From Planctomycetota bacterium (GTDB taxonomy: Bacteria > Planctomycetota > Phycisphaerae > WQYP01): a DNA stretch of 20,428 nucleotides. Below, piece after piece: positions 7,858-14,078 of the stretch (position 1 is its first letter; the number at the start of each line of letters is the position of its first letter). The notes under the pieces were generated by a model. The model was not told the DNA's origin and ran no database searches. It saw only the letters and a list, made by a program, of their open reading frames with translations. The stretch lies in NCBI GenBank assembly GCA_021799715.1, contig JAJYZY010000037.1, positions 1-20,428 of the forward strand. The letters run 5' to 3'. Both the position numbers and the translations under genes were made by a program.

Positions 7858-8025
7858 TCAGGAATTCTTTCTCTGGTAGTTTTTTCGAGATTCACTTTCA
7901 CACAATGACAAGAGTTTCGTGCGGTATTTGGACACGCCTCCATCGCGGTTTGGATGCTGATGAATCGTATTTCCAACACGCTCGGCGGCAAACATAAAGC
8001 GCGACGGAAGACAAATTACTTTCAT
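7858..8025 (-). CDS. Hidden 55-residue protein directly behind the prepilin gene
   Basis: ATG at 8025 follows the TAG of the prepilin gene with a single codon between them and is in the same frame; the stop is TGA at 7858-7860. The product looks protein-like: it begins MKVICLPSRFMF, has an AAERVGNTIHQHPNRDGGVS stretch, then SKYRTKLLSLCE, and ends in a basic tail. The HPNRDGG segment and the mix of charged and aliphatic residues are unlike a random shadow frame. No strong Shine-Dalgarno is visible (only AGAG directly before the ATG), so translation may depend on re-initiation after the prepilin stop. I do not recognise a family. Alternatives are a read-through extension of the prepilin or a chance ORF. 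Confidence 0.45.
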   Translation of the reverse strand: MKVICLPSRFMFAAERVGNTIHQHPNRDGGVSKYRTKLLSLCESESRKNYQRKNS

Positions 8026-8028
8026 GCT

Positions 8029-8931
8029 CTAATTTGACGCGAGGATATTCAACACATGCAGGCCATTCTGTGGAATGGATTGCACATGGCCGTCACAAAA
8101 GGCGGCATTGGCGTCGCCGGTTGTAGGTGTATAGGAATTATGCCTGTATCGCAAGCCCTGATGATTTATAATCGATGTAGTGGCATCGGTATTTCCAGGA
8201 TTAACGGGTATAACAGTTGAGTTGGTATAGCTTCCGTATTGCCAGGTTAACTGTGCCGGCGTCCAGGAGAAAAGGAATGACGCGCAATTTCCACCGGGAA
8301 AGCTCTGATTGGTGTCGCCGCTTTCGATGACCTGAGCCGGATCGGTAATCGCACTGTAATTTAGACTCTGATTGAGCGCAAAGCCCGTAATTGGATTGGT
8401 AATGGGTGTTAAAAACACATTGGGATTGGCGGCATAATTCAACCCCCACTGTGCGATCATCGTTTCCTGCCGATCCGGACACCAGAATATTGAATCCCAT
8501 TTGTCTGCCAAATCAGCCGGAATATTTTGACCAATTACACCGTTGTTGGAAATTGGCACCGGCGGTCCAATGAGCATATAAAAATCCAGATTGGCCCATT
8601 CACCGAAGTAGGAATTGTACGTGCTGACTGGAAACTTCGGGTTACCGTAGGTGCCATAAGGCAGCACACCCTGGAATTGATTGATGTACAGCAATGTAAC
8701 CTGCCCCAGACTGCGTAATTGCGCTGCACAGGCTGCTGATCGCGCCAGTTCACGCGCCCGCGAAATGGCCGGCAGCAGAATGGAAATCAGAATGACAATG
8801 ATCAATAATACCACGAGCATTTCAATGAGCGAAAAGCCGCGAACGTTCTGCCGGTACGGTAGACTGATCCAGCCGCCGGACATACGTTGGTATCCGGGCT
8901 TGACGGTAATGTGCGGATTGAGTTCATGCAT
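8029..8931 (-). CDS. Prepilin-type N-terminal cleavage/methylation protein with DG motif
   Basis: This is a type IV pilin-like or type II secretion pseudopilin-like protein (300 residues). After an unusually long leader of about 32 residues comes the prepilin peptidase site G/FSLIE, with Glu at +5, then one hydrophobic helix (MLVVLLIIVILISILLPAI) and the ARELARSAACAAQLRSLGQ helix. The C-terminal domain ends in RYRHN...FCDGHV. This resembles the H-X9-DG C-terminal motif of the expanded prepilin family in Planctomycetota, Verrucomicrobiota and Lentisphaerota, but here 15 residues separate His and DG. The open frame begins with TTG at 8946; the ATGs at 8934 and 8931 are better, with GAGG 4 and 7 bases upstream, and 8931 has the better spacing. 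The role is probably in surface or secretion structures, but many members of this family have no known function. Confidence 0.88.
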   Translation of the reverse strand: MHELNPHITVKPGYQRMSGGWISLPYRQNVRGFSLIEMLVVLLIIVILISILLPAISRARELARSAACAAQLRSLGQVTLLYINQFQGVLPYGTYGNPKFPVSTYNSYFGEWANLDFYMLIGPPVPISNNGVIGQNIPADLADKWDSIFWCPDRQETMIAQWGLNYAANPNVFLTPITNPITGFALNQSLNYSAITDPAQVIESGDTNQSFPGGNCASFLFSWTPAQLTWQYGSYTNSTVIPVNPGNTDATTSIINHQGLRYRHNSYTPTTGDANAAFCDGHVQSIPQNGLHVLNILASN

Positions 8932-8963
8932 CATGAAGCCTCGCAAGCAGTTGCCGCGCGGCC

Positions 8964-8992
8964 AATAAATAATGCCGATAGCGCAGCGTCAA
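8964..8992 (-). promoter_or_regulatory. Likely sigma-70-type promoter of the prepilin gene
   Basis: On the minus strand TTGACG (8992-8987) and TTTATT (8969-8964) are separated by 17 bases. Transcription would start near 8957, about 25 bases before the ATG. The -35 matches the consensus well and the -10 matches at four of six positions. Confidence 0.42.
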
Positions 8993-9052
8993 TTTTTATA
9001 TCGGCGGATGATTGATGATAAATAAGGGGATAATTCTTTTGGGACGCAGGGA

Positions 9053-9076
9053 ACCGATTATTGGGGCATTATCGGT
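9053..9076 (-). other. Hairpin downstream of the P1B ATPase gene
   Basis: ACCGAT and ATCGGT form a 6-bp stem with a 12-base loop, 43 bases past the ATPase stop. No T-run follows on the minus strand. It may help to end or stabilise the ATPase transcript, but the evidence is thin. Confidence 0.22.
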
Positions 9077-9118
9077 CTTGGCGATGGTTTAAGCGCATCA
9101 ACGATTGCGTAGCAATGA

Positions 9119-11053
9119 CTAAAAATCCGTCAGTGCCCGAGGCGGCAGCGCGGCGCGCAGGGCATTGAGAACCGCCAGCAGATCGATAAATTCCTGCGAT
9201 ACCGCGCCGGCTACCGGTGGCAACAGACCGCAGGACGCCAGAACCATTCCCAGCAGGCTTAAAGCCATGCCCCCCAGAGCACTCTGCAGGGCCACAGTTC
9301 GCATGCGGCGGCTGATATGAAAGAATTCATCGACTTTTTTCAAGGAGCTATCCATAATGACCGCTCCAGCGGCCTCGGTGGTTATTTCACTGTTTTGCCC
9401 CAGCGCCACTCCCACGGTGGCAGCCAGAAGTGCCGGCGCATCGTTAATGCCATCGCCAATATACAACGTACGGGCTTTACGCGTTTCGGCGCGCACGATA
9501 TCGAGTTTCTCTTCCGGCGTCCGGCCGGAATACACTTCCGATATACCCACGCGTTGAGCGAGATAGCGTACTTCTGATTCCCGGTCGCCGGATACGAGCA
9601 TCAGCCGATCAAAACAGTGCCGCGGGCCAAGATGTTTCACAAATGATACGCCATCCGCCCGCGGCTCATCGCGGAACTGAAACGTGGCGCAATACTGGCC
9701 ATCCATCAGCACCACACATTCCAATCCGCCGGTTAACGGCGGCAGAAATTGTTCAGCGGAAGCCGTGCGGTCCAATAATTTCCGGCGGCTGGTAATTTCC
9801 ACCTGATGCCCATCAATAACACCGCTAAGTCCCGCCCCCGGCGGTTCGCTGATTGCGGTGGCTTCGCGCTGCGACAAGCCGGCGTCCGCAGCGGCTTTGA
9901 CAATGGCACCGGCCAGGGGATGTTTGGAATAGCGTTCCAGGCTGGCCGCGAACATCAAAATTTCATTGGCGTCCAAACCGGGTTTGCCAAGCAGCGCCGA
10001 CAGGCTTGGTTCGCCATAGGTCAAAGTGCCGGTTTTATCAAAAATAATGGTTCTGCATTCTTCAACCTGCTCAAGGACGACCGGCTTTTTGATAATAATG
10101 CCCCGCCGCGCGGAGAGAGAAATAGCGCCAATAACGGCCACGGGAATGGCAATCAGCAGCGGACAAGGCGTGGCGATGACAAGTACCGCCAGAAATCGCA
10201 CCGGCTGCCCGCTGATCAGCCATGCCATAATGGCGACAGCCACCGCGAGCGGGGTGTAATATGCGCCAAGTTGATCTCCAAGCCTGCGGATTCGCGGACG
10301 GTCTTGCTCGCTGGATTTCATGACGCGCATGATTTTGGCATAACGTGAATCCACGGCCAATTTTGTGGCTCTGATCTCCAACACGCTCTGGCCGTTAATG
10401 GAACCGGATAGCACATTGGATCCGGGCGTTTTTGGAATTTTGAATGGTTCCCCGGTTAAATAGGCCTCATCCATCACGCCGTGGCCCGCGGTTACAACGC
10501 CATCAACAGGGCAGAGTTCATGGGGAAATACCTGCAAGTGGTCTCCAACGGCAACGTCCCGCAGGGCCACATCGATAATGATATTGCCCTGCTTTTTATG
10601 GGCGATCAACGGCATGCGGCCAGCCAGTGCGCGCAGTACCGATGAAGCGCTGCCTACCGCATAACGCTCAAGGGCCTCGCCGCCGGAGAGCATCAATACG
10701 ACCAATGCTCCGGCGAGATATTGATCCAGTAGTGCCGCGGTAACAATCGACATTCCCGCCAGCAGGTCCGATCCAAACTGCCGCCGGAGCAATTTCACCA
10801 GCAGTTCTCCCACCAGGGGAACGCCGCCAAGAATCAGTGTAATAAGCAGCGGGATATTATATATTCCTGGCGACAGCCCCAGTGCAAACCGCAGCAGCAG
10901 ACTGGAGATGATGCCCAGAACGGCCAGGGTGGCGATGATTGACTGCCGCCTGTTCCAGATCACGCGCCAGGGCGGGTTAGCCGCCGCGCCGGAGACCGGT
11001 GTGGAATTTTCGGATGGAACATCCGCGCCACTATTATGTATATCTGTATCCAT
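9119..11053 (-). CDS. P1B-type heavy metal ATPase with TPC metal site
   Basis: This is a membrane pump that couples ATP hydrolysis to transition-metal export. The 644-residue product has a polar N-terminal tail without any HMA/CxxC domain, four helices (about 36-128), the actuator motif TGEP (200-203), and two helices of which the second holds TPCPLL (295-300). The phosphorylation site is DKTGTLT (D339), the HP motif is at 378-379, GDGINDAP is at 533-540, and the last helices include AVSQEFIDLL. P1B pumps are sorted by the helix motif: CPC for Cu or Zn/Cd, SPC for Co, TPC for the P1B-5 type. TPC together with QExxD in the last helix fits P1B-5, linked to Ni/Fe/Co. The hemerythrin domain seen on some P1B-5 proteins is absent. 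The only start is ATG at 11053; it has no Shine-Dalgarno and may be leaderless. Confidence 0.93.
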   Translation of the reverse strand: MDTDIHNSGADVPSENSTPVSGAAANPPWRVIWNRRQSIIATLAVLGIISSLLLRFALGLSPGIYNIPLLITLILGGVPLVGELLVKLLRRQFGSDLLAGMSIVTAALLDQYLAGALVVLMLSGGEALERYAVGSASSVLRALAGRMPLIAHKKQGNIIIDVALRDVAVGDHLQVFPHELCPVDGVVTAGHGVMDEAYLTGEPFKIPKTPGSNVLSGSINGQSVLEIRATKLAVDSRYAKIMRVMKSSEQDRPRIRRLGDQLGAYYTPLAVAVAIMAWLISGQPVRFLAVLVIATPCPLLIAIPVAVIGAISLSARRGIIIKKPVVLEQVEECRTIIFDKTGTLTYGEPSLSALLGKPGLDANEILMFAASLERYSKHPLAGAIVKAAADAGLSQREATAISEPPGAGLSGVIDGHQVEITSRRKLLDRTASAEQFLPPLTGGLECVVLMDGQYCATFQFRDEPRADGVSFVKHLGPRHCFDRLMLVSGDRESEVRYLAQRVGISEVYSGRTPEEKLDIVRAETRKARTLYIGDGINDAPALLAATVGVALGQNSEITTEAAGAVIMDSSLKKVDEFFHISRRMRTVALQSALGGMALSLLGMVLASCGLLPPVAGAVSQEFIDLLAVLNALRAALPPRALTDF

Positions 11054-11060
11054 TTATTAT

Positions 11061-11088
11061 ATTTTATCACATATTAAACATTTGCCAA
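11061..11088 (-). promoter_or_regulatory. Promoter predicting a leaderless ATPase mRNA
   Basis: On the minus strand TTGGCA (11088-11083) and TAAAAT (11066-11061) are 16 bases apart. A transcript beginning about 6-7 bases after the -10 would start at or within a base or two of the ATG at 11053. There is no ribosome binding site in the AT-rich stretch before the ATG, which agrees with a leaderless message. A second TATAAT overlaps just downstream but lies too close to the ATG to serve. Confidence 0.42.
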
Positions 11089-11125
11089 CGCGCAATTTTC
11101 CCGGGAATGCGACGGCATCCAATGG

Positions 11126-11266
11126 CTAATGGGACCTGCGAATCATCCGGATCATCTTGAAATTGATGGATATAAACTTTAGAAACTGCCAGGGCGCGAA
11201 TGTGCGGAAGAAACGCGTCCATTTTGTGGGACGCGGGGCGAAGGCTGTTGCATCATCACTTTTCAT
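11126..11266 (-). CDS. Hidden 46-residue basic protein coupled to the SQR-like gene
   Basis: ATG at 11266 lies 4 bases after the stop codon of the SQR-like gene. A perfect GGAG, formed by the last codons of that gene, sits 7 bases upstream. The stop is TAG at 11126-11128. The product has a short polar N-terminus (MKSDDATAFAPRP) followed by a dense basic and aromatic segment (TKWTRFFRTFAPWQFLKF, then ISINFKMIRMIRRSH), which would make an amphipathic or membrane-surface helix. It has no cysteine. The coupling, the ribosome binding site and the composition make a real gene likely. I do not recognise a family; by context it could anchor or regulate the flavoprotein at the membrane, which is inference. 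Confidence 0.62.
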   Translation of the reverse strand: MKSDDATAFAPRPTKWTRFFRTFAPWQFLKFISINFKMIRMIRRSH

Positions 11267-11270
11267 GTCA

Positions 11271-12734
11271 TTACTCCGGAATCAACCACCACAGAGGCCT
11301 GGCTTGGGCCTTATAGATGAACATATAGTGAAGGATTTTCTTGATCCAGTGGCCCGCGGAACCAATATCGCCGAATGTGAACCTTAAATCGCGGCCATAA
11401 TCGGGAAATTTTTCAAAATCCGGAACAATGGGATACATGGTCATCGACGCTGCCGTCCCGGACCAAAAGCCCGCGCCCGCCGAAGCCACACACGCGGCTC
11501 CCAACTCCGCCATGGATGCGGTTCCGGGGTGGTTGCCGCCGTGTCCTAAAACGCGATCCGCAACGGCATTGGCGACCACACGGCCCATGATGGCGGAAGG
11601 CATGCCCGTCCGCGGCGGGGCCGGCGATATAGGTGTGCCTTTGGCACTGGTTCGGGGCATGGATATTGGATGCGGGGGCGCAAAGGCGATTCCAACCGCG
11701 AAAATATTACTGTATTTTGGATTCTGATATGTGCGGGGCCAGTCCGCCGCCTTCCAGTCATGGTATTCTTTTTTGGTGTAATTGGCATCGACTTTCATAA
11801 AACCGCTGGGAACAAAGAGATCGGCGGTAATATCCTGCCCGTTGGCATTAAACGCTTTCATTCCGGAACCGGTAAATGGCGGCAGGAGCATGGCAAAGTC
11901 GTAAGGCGTCACATATTCTTCACCGTCAAGTAGTTCACAATAAATCTTATCGGATTCAATTTTCTGAACATGCGCGCCGGTTATCCATTTAATGCCGCGC
12001 TCCACGAACAATGATTCGGCAAAAATGCGGCTGTGAACAACATAGCCGCCCCGCTTGAAATACATTCCGTCCACACCAAAATCACCCAATTGTGCTTCGT
12101 TGGTAATAAACAGAATTGTGGCTTTATCGCGAACCCCGTGCCGCCGAAGTTCAAACTCCACATTCAAAACATATTCAAAAGCCGCCCCTTCACAGGTACA
12201 CATTCCGTGCCCGGTACCAATGACAAGTGTTTTCCTGATTCCTTTTTTCATTTCCGCAATGCAGGCCAAAAATGCGGTTGAAGCTTTATCGGCATGTTCA
12301 CAGGTGCACACGGATTGAGTAAAGGCGTCCGGTCCGAGACCCACGGTCGCGGCAAAATTCAACTTGGGCCCGGTGGCATTGATCAGGTAATCATAAGGAA
12401 TCGATTGTCTGGTATTGGCCTTTTCCCCGGCGGTGAGTTCCACGATAACAGCAGGTTCCGCCCTGGCGTCCGCGGCGATACCCTCCGGGTGAATCTCCAA
12501 CGCTTTGCCCTGTATGAACTCTATGCCCATTCGGTTGTAGACGGGCCGCAGGGGTACAATGACATCACTTGATTTCATCGCTCCCACGCCCACCCAGATA
12601 TTCGATGGTATCCAGTTGTAAATGTCTTTTGGCGATACGACCACGACCTGATGCGGCTGCGGCAGCCTGCGTCGCACAAATAAAGCCGCAGTGTGTCCGG
12701 CAATCCCGGCACCGAGAATAACAACACGAGCCAT
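11271..12734 (-). CDS. Sulfide:quinone oxidoreductase-like flavoprotein
   Basis: This is an FAD-dependent member of the two-dinucleotide-binding-domain superfamily, 487 residues. The FAD site GAGIAG is at 8-13 (after MARVVIL), NATGPKL at 119-125, and YSNIFAVGIA at 341-350. C181 in GMCTCEGAAFEY aligns by eye with the active Cys of SQR in a CxGPAxEy-like context, and C143/C145 in SVCTCEHAD match the other early Cys. The segment TPISPAPPRTGMPSAIMG (367-384) matches the SQR TPVPTGAPKTGYMIESM region. The third SQR cysteine, expected in the GICVAIPP-like stretch, is Ala (GIAFAPP). The end (HWIKKILHYMFIYKAQARPLWWL) is amphipathic and suits membrane attachment. ATG at 12734 has GAGGTG about 6-7 bases upstream; the GTG at 12743 is less likely. 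Sulfide oxidation to the quinone pool is the best guess; a related quinone reductase is the alternative. Confidence 0.8.
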   Translation of the reverse strand: MARVVILGAGIAGHTAALFVRRRLPQPHQVVVVSPKDIYNWIPSNIWVGVGAMKSSDVIVPLRPVYNRMGIEFIQGKALEIHPEGIAADARAEPAVIVELTAGEKANTRQSIPYDYLINATGPKLNFAATVGLGPDAFTQSVCTCEHADKASTAFLACIAEMKKGIRKTLVIGTGHGMCTCEGAAFEYVLNVEFELRRHGVRDKATILFITNEAQLGDFGVDGMYFKRGGYVVHSRIFAESLFVERGIKWITGAHVQKIESDKIYCELLDGEEYVTPYDFAMLLPPFTGSGMKAFNANGQDITADLFVPSGFMKVDANYTKKEYHDWKAADWPRTYQNPKYSNIFAVGIAFAPPHPISMPRTSAKGTPISPAPPRTGMPSAIMGRVVANAVADRVLGHGGNHPGTASMAELGAACVASAGAGFWSGTAASMTMYPIVPDFEKFPDYGRDLRFTFGDIGSAGHWIKKILHYMFIYKAQARPLWWLIPE

Positions 12735-12821
12735 GACGCACACCTCACCCGCGGGCGACAGCGCAGCTTCAAACCATCGTCCGCATAACCTTCATTCGCA
12801 CAGTGGCTGCCATCCGCCGAA

Positions 12822-12850
12822 ACTATATGATGAGCTTACCATACGGGTAA
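12822..12850 (-). promoter_or_regulatory. Weak promoter candidate upstream of the SQR-like gene
   Basis: On the minus strand TATAGT (12827-12822) is preceded, 17 bases upstream, by TTACCC (12850-12845). The -10 is good and the -35 poor. It would give a leader of about 80 bases. The 217-bp gap to the amidohydrolase gene otherwise shows no gene. Confidence 0.3.
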
Positions 12851-12951
12851 TCTCAAAAATATCCGGTTATGCACGTCACCCTTGCCCCGGTTCCGCACGC
12901 ACTACCACGACATTGTAGCCATCGACTTTGTACAGGCCAAGACCGGCTTAA

Positions 12952-13983
12952 TTATTTCCGTATTTCGCCTGGCTCCGGCGGTTTTCCCAGCACTTTTCCA
13001 AAAAGCCATTTTTCCGCATTTGTGCGATAAAGTTTTTCCAGCACTTCGGGCGGTAAATTCAGACCGTGCAGTTGTGGTATGGCATTGGCGGCATCCGGAT
13101 CATCAATCGGCGATTCCCCGTAATAAGATGTTTCCCATTGGTGGAGATGCACCCAATAGCGGCTGGCGTAATGGTCAAAATCATATTTATCACCGACCAC
13201 CAGATCGCTGCCAAACAGAATGCGATCCTGATTTCGGATAAAAAACTCCCGCACCGGCTCCACAGGCTGCTCGGCGATGCCGCGAACAATCCACTTGGTG
13301 GCACTGGAATCAATGATGTAATGGGGGAAGCGGTCCAGCCGGCGTTGCAACCGATCCAAATCCTCCACGCTTCCGCCAATATGCGCGCCCAGATGCACCC
13401 GATCCGGATACTTTTCCAGCATACGATCCAGCATTTCAAATTGCTCGCCAAAAGACTTATGTCCATCCTTCGGATCATAATTTTTACCCGGACCAAACCA
13501 GGCCTTCGGATCACCAACATGCGTCATAAAATGATATCCAAGATCATACGCTTGCCGCATCACGCCCTGCATTTCCGGATGATCCAGATCCATCCCCATG
13601 CGCTTTTGCGTGCGCGGTGAGTTATGAAATTTAATCAAACGGGAACCACGGGCAAAAAACGAGTCGATTCTCCGCCGCCATTCTTTGACAAAATCATCGC
13701 CGGGACTCAGATTCTGCCATTTAGGAATAGCGATAAATTCAAATCTGCCGGGGAACGCCTCGCGCAAGGCGTCCACATCTTCCAGAGGGGCCATGGTCCA
13801 AATGCGACCGATGCCATACGCATCGGCGGCATGTAAAAAGTCCCGTGTTAGGGATGGTTCGCGGGTGTGCGTGTGCACGTCGATAATCAATCCTGAAACT
13901 TTCCTTTGCGGAACCGCGCGGTAATTGATTCCCAGGCGATTATGTGGTGGAAGTGTCGGTGTGGAGTTGGTTTGATCAGTCAT
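12952..13983 (-). CDS. Amidohydrolase family (amidohydrolase-2 type) metal-dependent hydrolase
   Basis: This is a TIM-barrel hydrolase or decarboxylase of the amidohydrolase-2 superfamily, 343 residues. Visible metal and catalytic positions are DVHTHT (D35, H37, H39), KFHN (K118, H120), THVGDP (H155), GAHIGG (H201) and FGSDL (D260), in the order expected for a beta-alpha barrel metal site. The substrate is not evident; family members include aromatic acid decarboxylases, lactonases and uncharacterised hydrolases. The N-terminus has a 30-residue polar lead and no signal peptide, so the enzyme is cytoplasmic. GGGA lies about 9 bases before the ATG. It sits between the glycosyltransferase and SQR-like genes with gaps on both sides and has no clear functional link to them. 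Confidence 0.88.
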   Translation of the reverse strand: MTDQTNSTPTLPPHNRLGINYRAVPQRKVSGLIIDVHTHTREPSLTRDFLHAADAYGIGRIWTMAPLEDVDALREAFPGRFEFIAIPKWQNLSPGDDFVKEWRRRIDSFFARGSRLIKFHNSPRTQKRMGMDLDHPEMQGVMRQAYDLGYHFMTHVGDPKAWFGPGKNYDPKDGHKSFGEQFEMLDRMLEKYPDRVHLGAHIGGSVEDLDRLQRRLDRFPHYIIDSSATKWIVRGIAEQPVEPVREFFIRNQDRILFGSDLVVGDKYDFDHYASRYWVHLHQWETSYYGESPIDDPDAANAIPQLHGLNLPPEVLEKLYRTNAEKWLFGKVLGKPPEPGEIRK

Positions 13984-14026
13984 GGGAGTTCCCGAAAAAA
14001 TATCTGAGGCATCTTACAGCTTCGAC

Positions 14027-14055
14027 ACCGGCGGCAGCCAATGTTATCCGCCGGT
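14027..14055. repeat. Inverted repeat between the glycosyltransferase and amidohydrolase genes
   Basis: ACCGGCGG and CCGCCGGT form a perfect 8-bp GC-rich stem with a 13-base loop, 24 bases past the glycosyltransferase stop. No T-run follows. It could be a processing or stabilising structure at the end of the transcript, or a solitary REP-like element. Confidence 0.4.
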
Positions 14056-14078
14056 CACCATTTATTTTAGGCGGCCAA

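Noticed and set aside
12795..12825. GCCACTG on the minus strand before the SQR-like gene, as in cobalamin riboswitches
   Set aside because: The B12 box and the other conserved parts are missing.
12882..12951. Minus-strand frame reading YKVDGYNVVVVRAEPGQG after the amidohydrolase stop
   Set aside because: It looks protein-like but has no start codon and an in-frame stop right before it. The amidohydrolase itself ends normally, so it is at most a gene remnant.
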